In this document: positions 1 to 5,730 of the stretch, piece by piece
How positions within the stretch are numbered: position 1 is the first letter of the stretch
Layout: every line of letters starts with the position of its first letter
Assembly (NCBI GenBank): GCA_018400515.1
Contig: JAGYMR010000184.1
Location: 1-5,730 of the forward strand
Direction of reading: 5' to 3'
DNA from: Tangfeifania sp.
GTDB lineage: Bacteria > Bacteroidota > Bacteroidia > Bacteroidales > Prolixibacteraceae
Length of the DNA: 5,730 nt
Position numbers and translations under genes: made by a program
Notes under the pieces: model-generated
Database searches by the model: none
What the model saw: only the letters and a program-made list of their open reading frames with translations
What the model was told of the DNA's origin: nothing

Positions 1-44
1 ACCGTTTAATTCCGGAGCCTGCTGCTTTGGGGTTAAACGGTTTT
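1..44 (+). terminator. Hairpin upstream of rng, probable intrinsic terminator of an upstream gene
   Basis: ACCGTTTAA at 1-9 is a perfect inverted repeat of TTAAACGGT at 33-41. Pairing can continue inward through T-G wobbles at 10/32 and 11/31 and C-G pairs at 12/30 and 13/29, giving a stem of about 13 pairs around a loop of about 15 bases. Four T residues (41-44) follow, interrupted by AGATG before another T5. The form suits a rho-independent terminator for a gene that ends left of the window, but the T tract is short. It could instead be a structured part of the rng 5' leader. The stem begins at base 1, so it may extend outside the window. Confidence 0.5.
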
Positions 45-79
45 AGATGTTTTTATTTAACAGTATTAATATTTAGGTT

Positions 80-1630
80 GTGAGTAGTGATTTAATTATA
101 GATGTCACTCCTTCCGAAGTTGTTCTGGCCTTACAGGAAAATAAAAAACTTGTTGAATTAGCAAGGGAAAAAAGCGGGGCAAAATTTGCCGTGGGCGATA
201 TATACCTCGGAAAGGTTAAAAAGATAATGCCCAGTTTAAATGCAGCTTTTGTTGATGTGGGTTACGAAAAAGATGCATTTTTGCATTACCTTGATATGGG
301 GCCGCAGTTTTCTACGCTCAACAAGTTTTTGCGGATTGTTTCATCCAAGAAAAATAAAATTACTTCCCTTTCACGCATTCATTCCAATCCGGACATTAAC
401 AAAGAGGGCCGGATCACGGATGTGTTGAAAGTCGGACAAAAAATACTTGTTCAGGTAGCGAAAGAACCGATCTCGACAAAAGGTCCGCGTTTGACTTCCG
501 AAATTTCAATTGCAGGGAGGTATCTTGTATTGATGCCTTTTAGCGAAAAGGTTTCGGTATCTTCAAAGATTAGGACCAATGAAGAAAAAAACCGGTTAAA
601 GAAATTAGTACAGAGCATCAAGCCCCGGAAGTATGGATTAATTGTCAGGACAGCTGGAGAAGGCAAAAGGGTGGCTGATCTCGATCAGGAATTGCGGCGC
701 TTGGTGGATAAATGGGAGACGACTTTTCATAAGCTTAAGCGCGCATCTGCTCCTTCCCTCATTATTGGTGAAATGGGAAGAACAACTGCTTTGCTCCGGG
801 ATATCTACAATCCCAGTTTTAACAGCATTATCGTCAATGATCAGTCGGTTTTCAATGAGATTACCGATTACATTGAAAGCATACAGTCCGATAAAAAGAA
901 GACCGTTAAGCTTTATAAGGGAAACCGTCCCATTTTTGAGCATTATGGTGTTGAGAAGCAGATAAAAGCCGCTTTCGGGAAGACCGTTTCCTTTAAAAAT
1001 GGTGCCTACCTGATCGTTGAACATACCGAAGCCTTTCATGTGATCGATGTTAACAGCGGGAATCGTGCCAAGGCGGGAGGTGACCAGGAGTCCAATGCTC
1101 TGGATGTCAATTTGGCTGCCTGTGATGAAATTGCCCGGCAGTTAAGATTGCGGGATATGGGGGGCATTATTGTCATTGATTTTATTGATATGCACGTGAC
1201 AGCCAACCGGCAACGCGTTTATGACCATATGAGAGAGGTCATGGCAAGAGACCGGACAAAGCATAATATTTTGCCGCTGAGCAAATTTTGCCTGATGCAG
1301 ATCACCCGCCAGCGCGTTCGCCCTGAAGAAATTATTGAGACGGCTGAAAAGTGCCCGGTCTGTAATGGAACCGGAAAAATTGTGCCCACCATATTGTTTG
1401 TCGATGAACTGGACAATAAAGTGAAATACATCCTTAAAGACCTCAATAAAAAACGCCTCTACCTGAAAGTCCATCCCTATATTGCAGCGTACCTCAAAAA
1501 AGGCTGGAGATCCCCACGCAATAAGTGGTTTTTCCAATACTTTAAATGGATCAGGGTGGAATCGAACGGATCCTACTCTTTCCTGGAGTACCATTTCTTT
1601 GATGAGAACCTGGAAGAGATTATCTTATAA
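80..1630 (+). CDS. rng: Ribonuclease E/G family endoribonuclease
   Basis: Single-strand-specific, Mg-dependent endoribonuclease; family members mature 16S and 5S rRNA and start mRNA decay in the cytoplasm. The 516-residue product has an S1 RNA-binding domain (about 36-130, with VGDIYLGKV and AFVDVGYEKDAFLH), split by a basic insert at about 77-115. The 5'-phosphate sensor motif GLIVRTAGEGK follows, with Arg190 and Thr191. The DNase I-like catalytic part carries Asp323 and Asn325 (VIDVNSG) and Asp367 (IVIDFIDM), the metal-binding residues known from E. coli RNase E. The Zn-link CPVC is at 425-428, followed by a small C-terminal domain. Length is close to E. coli RNase G; there is no RNase E-type degradosome scaffold tail. 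The start is GTG, because an in-frame TAG lies at 74-76, only one codon upstream; the first residues, SSDLIIDVTPSE, match the usual family beginning. No useful Shine-Dalgarno sequence is seen. It ends in its own terminator. Confidence 0.96.
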   Translation: MSSDLIIDVTPSEVVLALQENKKLVELAREKSGAKFAVGDIYLGKVKKIMPSLNAAFVDVGYEKDAFLHYLDMGPQFSTLNKFLRIVSSKKNKITSLSRIHSNPDINKEGRITDVLKVGQKILVQVAKEPISTKGPRLTSEISIAGRYLVLMPFSEKVSVSSKIRTNEEKNRLKKLVQSIKPRKYGLIVRTAGEGKRVADLDQELRRLVDKWETTFHKLKRASAPSLIIGEMGRTTALLRDIYNPSFNSIIVNDQSVFNEITDYIESIQSDKKKTVKLYKGNRPIFEHYGVEKQIKAAFGKTVSFKNGAYLIVEHTEAFHVIDVNSGNRAKAGGDQESNALDVNLAACDEIARQLRLRDMGGIIVIDFIDMHVTANRQRVYDHMREVMARDRTKHNILPLSKFCLMQITRQRVRPEEIIETAEKCPVCNGTGKIVPTILFVDELDNKVKYILKDLNKKRLYLKVHPYIAAYLKKGWRSPRNKWFFQYFKWIRVESNGSYSFLEYHFFDENLEEIIL

Positions 1631-1639
1631 CCAGAATGC

Positions 1640-1668
1640 AACCGGATGTCAAACAATCCGGTTTTTTT
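1640..1668 (+). terminator. Intrinsic terminator of rng
   Basis: AACCGGAT at 1640-1647 pairs perfectly with ATCCGGTT at 1656-1663 across an 8-base loop, and a run of seven T residues occupies 1662-1668. It begins nine bases after the rng stop codon, the expected position for a rho-independent terminator. It separates rng from the dsbD transcription unit. Confidence 0.9.
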
Positions 1669-1740
1669 ACCTCTTTTGCAGACCTCCTGCCCTCCGAAAA
1701 AATAGCCGTTTCAGAGAGCGAAAACATTCAAAAATAAAAA

Positions 1741-1774
1741 TTGTTATATTGATTAATATACATTTGTATATTTG
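1741..1774 (+). promoter_or_regulatory. Probable Bacteroidota-type promoter of dsbD
   Basis: Two directly adjacent octamers match the Bacteroidota -7 consensus TAnnTTTG exactly: TACATTTG (1759-1766) and TATATTTG (1767-1774). A TTG at 1741-1743 lies 23 bases before the second octamer, at the long end of the accepted -33 to -7 spacing. Another TTG at 1749-1751 lies 15 bases before it, which is short. Transcription would begin near 1780, giving a leader of roughly 50 bases before the dsbD ATG. The region lies just after the rng terminator and is strongly AT-rich. Which of the two octamers is used cannot be decided by reading alone. Confidence 0.6.
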
Positions 1775-1833
1775 TCGAACGGAACAGGCAATTTTATTAT
1801 TAATTATTTAATACCGTAGAAAATAGAATTCTG

Positions 1834-3801
1834 ATGAAAAGACTGACGCTGATCGTATCCTTGTTTTTTGGGGCAATCTTAGCCCATGCACAAATTATAG
1901 AGCCGATAACATGGTCCTTTAGTTCAAACCGCGACGGACGCGATGTTGAACTGGAGTTTAAGGCAAGCATTGATAAGGGGTGGCATTTGTATGATACAAG
2001 CCTTCCGGAGGGTGGTCCCATTGCCACGCAGGTTGTTTACAACGATTCATCCCGGTTTGAGTTTCAGGGGGAGCTTATGAAGACGCCCCAACCGGTGCAA
2101 AAGTTTGACAGTACCTTTCAAATGGATCTCAGGTATTTCAGCGATGAGGCCACACTGAAGCAATCCATCCGTTTAAAGAGCGATGAGCCGGTGGAAATCA
2201 GCGGTTACGTATTGTTCATGGGGTGCGATGACGAGACCTGTCTTCCCCCCAATGAAGCGGCTTTCTCTTTTCAGTTCAACGGAGCTGATGGCGCCGGTGC
2301 CGGGGAGGTGACTTCCGGTTCCGGTACTGAAATCGCCGCAGGAAGCTCTTCCGGAAGCAGTTCCGGGTCTGCCGGCGGTCAAACCATTTGGTTGTTCATT
2401 CTCATCTCGGCGCTGGCGGGATTTGCTGCGATTCTTACTCCCTGTGTTTTTCCGATGATTCCCATGACCGTCTCCTTTTTTATGCGGGGGGGTGAAAACA
2501 GGGGAAAGGCCATTCGCAGCGGCCTCTTTTTCGGGTTTTCCATATTGTCCATCTTCACCCTGCTGGGGGCGCTTTTCTCCTTTGGCGTATTCGGGCCCAA
2601 CGTGGGCACGATACTGAGCACGCACTGGATTCCGAACTTGCTGTTCTTTTTTCTGTTTTTCGTTTTTGCCATCTCTTTTTTCGGGGCTTTTGAAATCGTG
2701 CTGCCGAACAGTCTTGTCAATAAAACCGATGCCCGGGCCGAAAAGGGCGGTTTTGCCGGGGCTTTCTTCATGGCCCTCACCACGGTCATTGTCTCCTTTT
2801 CATGCACAGGGCCCTTCATCGGTGCTCTGATCATCGAGGCTGTTCAGGATGGCGGTTTGCGGCCGCTGATCGGGATGTTTTTCTTCGGACTGGCTTTTGC
2901 CGCTCCGTTTACCCTGCTGGCCATATTTCCCTCAGCTCTGAGTAAATTGCCTAAATCGGGCGGATGGCTGAATGCGATAAAGGTGGTCTTTGCCTTTATT
3001 TTACTTGCTTTTGGGCTGAAATTCATTAGCAACATCGATCAGGTATATGGATTGCAGTTGTTAAGCCGGGACGTGTATCTTTCCATCTGGATAGTGATCT
3101 TCTTCCTTCTTGGGTTGTATTTTCTCGGGAAAATTAAATTTTCGCACGACAGCGATGTTCCCTACCTGAGTGTGGGGCGGTTGTTCCTGTCGATCGTTAC
3201 ATTTTCCTTTGTGGTTTACCTGTTTACCGGTTTGTTGGGGTCGCCTTTAAGTTCCATTTCCGCATTGCTGCCGCCACAGGATGCACAACATGTTTCCCTT
3301 TCTGCCCGGACGGCACCTGCGCCGGGGGGCGACCTGCAAAGCGAACTCTGCGGACCCCCGAAATATGCCGATAAGCTGCATCTTCCGCATGGGTTGAAAG
3401 GGTATTTTGAATATGAGCAGGGACTGGCATGTGCCAGGGAGCAGGAAAAGCCCGCATTTGTCGTTTTTAAGGGGCATGCCTGTGCCAACTGTAAAAAAAT
3501 GGAAAACTCTGTCTGGGCGAATCCCCGGGCACTGGAGATCCTGTCGGAGAAGTATGTCATTGTTGCTTTGTATACCGATGACCGCACCCGCCTGCCTGAA
3601 GATGAATGGGTGACCTCCTCTGCCGACGGGAAAATCAAAAAGACCCTGGGAAAGAAGAATCTGGACATCCAGATCTCGGAATATTCCACCAACAGCATTC
3701 CTTTTCATGTGATTATCGAACCTGACGGAACAACCCATGAGCTGGGTGTTACATTCGAAGATGAAGCGTTTTTGAGTTTCCTGGAAAAAGGGCTGAAATA
3801 G
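1834..3801 (+). CDS. dsbD: Thiol:disulfide interchange protein DsbD (inner-membrane reductant conduit)
   Basis: DsbD carries electrons from cytoplasmic thioredoxin across the inner membrane to periplasmic thiol proteins, for example in disulfide isomerisation and cytochrome c maturation. The 655 residues show the full three-part design. A signal peptide (1-19, AHA before Gln20) leads into a periplasmic alpha domain (about 20-150) with Cys131 and Cys136 in GCDDETCLPP. A Ser/Gly/Ala-rich linker (about 150-183) follows. The core has about eight membrane helices (184-468) with redox Cys204 in TPCVFPMIPM and Cys324 in SCTGPFIG. The C-terminal thioredoxin-like gamma domain (about 520-655) has the active site CANC (550-553) and a likely cis-Pro623. 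All six redox cysteines are present, so the protein should work. Cys506 and Cys533 are extra and lie on the periplasmic side just before CANC. The ATG at 1834 is chosen because it starts the signal peptide; no strong ribosome binding site precedes it. Physiological partners are not encoded nearby. Confidence 0.94.
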   Translation: MKRLTLIVSLFFGAILAHAQIIEPITWSFSSNRDGRDVELEFKASIDKGWHLYDTSLPEGGPIATQVVYNDSSRFEFQGELMKTPQPVQKFDSTFQMDLRYFSDEATLKQSIRLKSDEPVEISGYVLFMGCDDETCLPPNEAAFSFQFNGADGAGAGEVTSGSGTEIAAGSSSGSSSGSAGGQTIWLFILISALAGFAAILTPCVFPMIPMTVSFFMRGGENRGKAIRSGLFFGFSILSIFTLLGALFSFGVFGPNVGTILSTHWIPNLLFFFLFFVFAISFFGAFEIVLPNSLVNKTDARAEKGGFAGAFFMALTTVIVSFSCTGPFIGALIIEAVQDGGLRPLIGMFFFGLAFAAPFTLLAIFPSALSKLPKSGGWLNAIKVVFAFILLAFGLKFISNIDQVYGLQLLSRDVYLSIWIVIFFLLGLYFLGKIKFSHDSDVPYLSVGRLFLSIVTFSFVVYLFTGLLGSPLSSISALLPPQDAQHVSLSARTAPAPGGDLQSELCGPPKYADKLHLPHGLKGYFEYEQGLACAREQEKPAFVVFKGHACANCKKMENSVWANPRALEILSEKYVIVALYTDDRTRLPEDEWVTSSADGKIKKTLGKKNLDIQISEYSTNSIPFHVIIEPDGTTHELGVTFEDEAFLSFLEKGLK

Positions 3802-3834
3802 AACACCCCCCTGGTCTTTGAACCCGGAGTTGCC

Positions 3835-3864
3835 GGCTGCCGCAGCCCTGTTATTAATTTTTAA
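3835..3864 (+). terminator. Weak candidate terminator after dsbD
   Basis: GGCTG (3835-3839) and CAGCC (3843-3847) can form a 5-bp GC-rich hairpin with a 3-base loop. A T-rich but interrupted stretch (TTATTAATTTTT) begins four bases later. The stem is short and the T tract does not abut it, so termination here would be partial at best. Nothing better is visible between dsbD and the next gene, so some read-through into the hydrolase gene is plausible. Confidence 0.25.
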
Positions 3865-3918
3865 CATTTTCTCCTGTGGAAGGCTGCTGAATTTAAATAT
3901 CTTTAAGATAAAAAAATG

Positions 3919-3924
3919 AGGAGG
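3919..3924 (+). promoter_or_regulatory. Strong Shine-Dalgarno sequence of the cysteine hydrolase gene
   Basis: AGGAGG ends four bases before the ATG at 3929, a near-perfect anti-Shine-Dalgarno match, although the spacer is short. No other gene in the window has such a site. It fixes the start at 3929 rather than at the ATG at 3916-3918, which is in another reading frame and overlaps the site. Confidence 0.75.
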
Positions 3925-3928
3925 CAAA

Positions 3929-4564
3929 ATGGATATTTCGAATTGGTTATTTTGGAATGTTGACACCCAGATCGACTTTGTTTATCCCCGGGGAAAACTC
4001 TATGTGGAGGGAGCTGAAAATTTAAGGCCCCAGTGGAAAAGACTGACGGAGCTGGCTGCCGAAAAATCGATCCGGGTCGTTAACACGGCTGATTATCATT
4101 ATGCCAATTCTGCTGAACTGGATGATTCGCCTGATTTTGTGAATACATTTCCGGAACACTGCATGGCGAATACCCGGGGGGCTGACTATATCCGGGAGAC
4201 CGATCCCGAAGACCCCGTGATTTTCGATTGGGATAAAGAGTACCTGATTACACCCGAATTGTTTAGCCGTGAAAAACACCGGAATTTTATCATCCGGAAG
4301 GATGCTTTTGATGTATTTGCCGGCAACCCGCTGACCCCTTTAATCCTGCGGCATTTAAAGCCCGGGACCGTGGTTGTATATGGTGTGACGACCAATGTTT
4401 GTGTGGATGCGGCGGTTAAAGGGCTGAAAAAACGGGGAAAAAATGTGTATGTTGTGGAAGATGCTATTAAGGAACTTCCCAACATTCCGCTTCCGTTGGA
4501 GGACTGGAAGAAAAAAGGGGTGCACCTTATCCGGTTGAATGAGCTGGAAGAGATGCTGGCATGA
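3929..4564 (+). CDS. Isochorismatase-fold cysteine hydrolase, probable nicotinamidase-like amidase
   Basis: Members of this fold use an Asp-Lys-Cys triad to hydrolyse amides or vinyl ethers. The 211-residue cytoplasmic protein shows Asp12 (NVDTQIDF), Lys124 (IRKDAFDVF) and Cys158 (GVTTNVCVDAAV, with the likely cis-peptide at Val153-Thr154). Residues suited to the nicotinamidase metal site are also present: Asp55 and His57 (TADYH) and His77, with Ser61 or Glu63 as a possible fourth ligand. The stretch FPEHCMANTRGAD resembles the FPxHC-x-x-GT-x-GAE motif of PncA. I therefore infer nicotinamide-to-nicotinate deamidation for NAD salvage. DYH in place of DWH and TTNVC in place of ATDYC leave a related amidase possible, so no symbol is given. 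The length matches PncA (about 190-215). The start is set by the AGGAGG site. Its stop codon abuts that of the convergent trmH gene. No other NAD genes are in view. Confidence 0.9.
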   Translation: MDISNWLFWNVDTQIDFVYPRGKLYVEGAENLRPQWKRLTELAAEKSIRVVNTADYHYANSAELDDSPDFVNTFPEHCMANTRGADYIRETDPEDPVIFDWDKEYLITPELFSREKHRNFIIRKDAFDVFAGNPLTPLILRHLKPGTVVVYGVTTNVCVDAAVKGLKKRGKNVYVVEDAIKELPNIPLPLEDWKKKGVHLIRLNELEEMLA

Positions 4565-5251
4565 TCATTTTTTACCGGCTTTTTGTTGCTCCATAAAACG
4601 TTGTTCAAGCAATTCACTTCGCTTCACCGAATTTCTCAACCACTGGAGTTTTATTGTCTCTTTCTGCCTGTCTGTAAGTTGCCAGGGGATATCTTCGCTT
4701 TTACGCAGCTTCCCGGTGAGGTGGTGGAGAATGATGGCTGCCGATACTGAAATATTAAAACTCTCCGTAAAACCCGCCATGGGGATCTTGATGAATTCAT
4801 CCGCTTCATTTTTGATGATGTCTGATATTCCCGGGAGTTCCGACCCGAAAACAAGGGCCGCTTTTCCCTTTGAAAGGTCAAAATCATCCAGGAGTTTGTC
4901 TTTGGTGTGGGGAGAGGTGGCCACAATGCGGTAGCCCGCTTTTTTAAGTGACCGGATGGCGGCGCGGCTGTTGTGGGTCGATTGGTTGTAATGATTGATG
5001 GTCAGCCATTTGGAAGCTCCCAGGGTGACCTCTTTGTTGATATTGAACGTATTCCGGTTTTCGATCACATGGACGTTCTGAATTCCGAAACAATCGCATG
5101 TGCGCAATACCGCACTGGCATTTTGGGACTGGTAAATGTCTTCCAGGACCACGGTTAAATAACCGGTCCGTTTTTCAAGCACCTTTTCGAAAAGGGCGAG
5201 GCGCTCCCGCGTTACAAAAGCGGATAGATATTCAATGATCTTTTTTTCCAT
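4565..5251 (-). CDS. trmH: TrmH-type tRNA (guanosine-2'-O)-methyltransferase (SpoU/SPOUT family)
   Basis: SPOUT methyltransferases of this group use S-adenosylmethionine to methylate ribose 2'-OH groups; TrmH itself modifies G18 in the tRNA D-loop. The 228-residue product matches E. coli TrmH in length (229) and layout. A short N-terminal region (RLALFEKVLEKRTGYLTVVLED) precedes motif 1 (Asn44 to Arg50 in NASAVLRTCDCFG, with Arg50 the likely catalytic Arg). Motif 2 is LVFGSELPGIS (133-143). Motif 3 runs from about 154 to 173 (IKIPMAG, then SFNISVSAAI with Asn166) and forms the SAM-binding knot. A charged helical tail (about 181-228) follows. The frame stays open upstream to an ATG at 5290, but that codon lies in the loop of the HU terminator and would add a non-conserved hydrophobic stretch, so the ATG at 5251 is chosen. 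Other 2'-O-methyltransferases of the family cannot be fully excluded. It lies downstream of HU on the same strand. Confidence 0.9.
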   Translation of the reverse strand: MEKKIIEYLSAFVTRERLALFEKVLEKRTGYLTVVLEDIYQSQNASAVLRTCDCFGIQNVHVIENRNTFNINKEVTLGASKWLTINHYNQSTHNSRAAIRSLKKAGYRIVATSPHTKDKLLDDFDLSKGKAALVFGSELPGISDIIKNEADEFIKIPMAGFTESFNISVSAAIILHHLTGKLRKSEDIPWQLTDRQKETIKLQWLRNSVKRSELLEQRFMEQQKAGKK

Positions 5252-5274
5252 GCTCAAAAGGAACAGGCGACAAT

Positions 5275-5301
5275 AAAAAAAGGGAAGCATGTTGCTTCCC
5301 T
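5275..5301 (-). terminator. Intrinsic terminator of the HU gene
   Basis: AGGGAAGCA (5281-5289) and TGCTTCCCT (5293-5301) form a perfect 9-bp stem with a 3-base loop. On the minus strand the stem runs into seven T residues (complement of the A run 5275-5281). It lies 26 bases after the HU stop codon and 23 bases before the trmH start codon. This is a near-ideal rho-independent terminator and should strongly limit read-through from HU into trmH. Confidence 0.93.
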
Positions 5302-5327
5302 CTGAAGATCTTAAAATTTCTGTTCAG

Positions 5328-5600
5328 TTATGATACAGAATCAGCAAGGTCAGCACCGGCTTTAAATTTAACCACTTTTTTGGCAGGGATAGTAATTTCT
5401 TTGCCTGTTTGTGGGTTTCTACCGGTTCTTGCACCACGTTCTGTTACAGAAAAAGTACCAAATCCGATAAGTGCAACCCTGTCGCCGCTTTTAAGCGCAT
5501 CCGTTGTTGCACCAATAAAAGAATCAAGAGCTTTTTTTGCGTCTGCTTTTGTCAGGCCAGCTCCTTCGGCCATTGCATCAATTAATTGTGCTTTGTTCAT
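5328..5600 (-). CDS. HU family DNA-binding protein
   Basis: HU proteins are small dimeric nucleoid proteins that bind and bend DNA with little sequence preference. The 90-residue product has the complete fold. The N-terminal helices start [22 protein letters not shown]. The family signature around [15 protein letters not shown] (46-60) leads into the DNA-binding beta arm, with Arg61-Asn62-Pro63. Pro63 is the intercalating proline position of E. coli HU. The C-terminal segment has the usual [10 protein letters not shown]. The length equals that of E. coli HU subunits. The ATG at 5600 is the conserved start (MNKAQL); the leader is A/T-rich without a Shine-Dalgarno site, as is common for Bacteroidota. 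A strong terminator follows, suggesting an independently and probably highly expressed gene. HU genes are often multicopy in this phylum, so orthology to a named paralogue (hupA, hupB) cannot be assigned. Confidence 0.96.
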   Translation of the reverse strand: MNKAQLIDAMAEGAGLTKADAKKALDSFIGATTDALKSGDRVALIGFGTFSVTERGARTGRNPQTGKEITIPAKKVVKFKAGADLADSVS

Positions 5601-5730
5601 AAGAAAAAAATTTAAATAAAACTAAAATGTTGAAATTGAGTAATTTAAACAAATAATTGTTCTGTAATAATATGCTCTTTGTTTCTTTTAATCATTCTGA
5701 ACAACCAGTAAAATCAATGGTTTCAGGTTT
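5601..5730 (-). promoter_or_regulatory. AT-rich leader and presumed promoter region of HU
   Basis: These 130 bases have no supported gene. Read towards HU they are strongly A/T-rich, and the 40 bases next to the start codon are almost entirely A and T. No exact TAnnTTTG element is found on the minus strand; the nearest is ATTATTTG (5657-5650), which keeps only the TTTG half. The promoter of HU should lie here, because the gene has its own terminator, but its exact site cannot be given. Confidence 0.35.

Noticed and set aside
1142..1594. 150-codon minus-strand frame opposite the rng catalytic region
   Set aside because: It is fully antisense to the conserved catalytic and Zn-link segments of the RNase, with no family resemblance of its own.
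1669..1740. Possible small RNA or leader peptide between the rng terminator and the dsbD promoter
   Set aside because: No promoter, stable hairpin or start codon with a plausible frame is visible in these 72 bases; I see nothing specific in them.
2281..2379. Low-complexity Ser/Gly/Ala-coding stretch in dsbD, considered as a repeat or insertion
   Set aside because: It falls exactly between the alpha domain and the first membrane helix, where DsbD proteins have a flexible linker; the codons vary and there is no perfect DNA repeat.
2173..2834. Two overlapping minus-strand frames of about 150 codons opposite the DsbD membrane domain
   Set aside because: Both are antisense to conserved transmembrane coding sequence, are rich in Lys, Arg and Pro as expected from reversed hydrophobic codons, and have no start signals.
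3247..3966. Long open frame (239 codons) on the minus strand opposite the 3' end of dsbD
   Set aside because: It lies almost wholly antisense to the conserved thioredoxin domain of DsbD, its translation has no recognisable domain, and its frame follows the codon pattern of the sense gene. A shadow frame is the simplest explanation.
4539..4934. 131-codon plus-strand frame crossing the hydrolase-trmH junction
   Set aside because: It is mostly antisense to the conserved TrmH SAM-binding motifs and overlaps the hydrolase end in another frame; its protein has no recognisable features.
5717..5730. ATG at 5717 as the start of a divergent plus-strand gene
   Set aside because: Only four full codons remain in the window and no promoter or ribosome binding site precedes it, so a gene cannot be supported.

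Overview
The window looks like a chromosomal housekeeping segment from a member of the Bacteroidota, probably of the Bacteroidales/Marinilabiliales kind. Four things suggest this. The RNase E/G starts and reads like the short Bacteroidota form. The DsbD has the three-part architecture and Cys motif spacing common in that phylum. An AT-rich intergenic region carries elements of the TAnnTTTG type used by the Bacteroidota primary sigma factor. Most genes lack a good Shine-Dalgarno sequence. The phylum call is fairly secure; anything finer is a guess.

Layout. Positions 1-79 hold a hairpin and the start region of a ribonuclease E/G gene (80-1630, +), which ends in a clear intrinsic terminator. A roughly 200-base AT-rich gap carries the likely promoter of a dsbD gene (1834-3801, +). 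After 127 bases comes an isochorismatase-fold cysteine hydrolase that resembles nicotinamidases (3929-4564, +) and has an unusually strong ribosome binding site. Its stop codon directly abuts the stop codon of a convergent trmH-type tRNA 2'-O-methyltransferase (5251-4565, -). Upstream of that, on the same strand, is a small HU-family DNA-binding protein gene (5600-5328, -), separated from trmH by a near-ideal intrinsic terminator. The last 130 bases are the AT-rich leader of HU and no gene can be called there.

The genes do not form one pathway. Two act on RNA (RNase E/G on rRNA and mRNA, TrmH on tRNA), one packages DNA (HU), one moves reducing power across the inner membrane to periplasmic thiols (DsbD), and one probably recycles nicotinamide or a similar amide in the cytoplasm. 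Terminators after rng and HU suggest largely independent transcription units.

All five genes are intact and of normal family length. There is no mobile element, CRISPR array, RNA gene or sign of transfer. I found no credible undescribed system; the observations listed concern gene boundaries, regulation and small sequence oddities.
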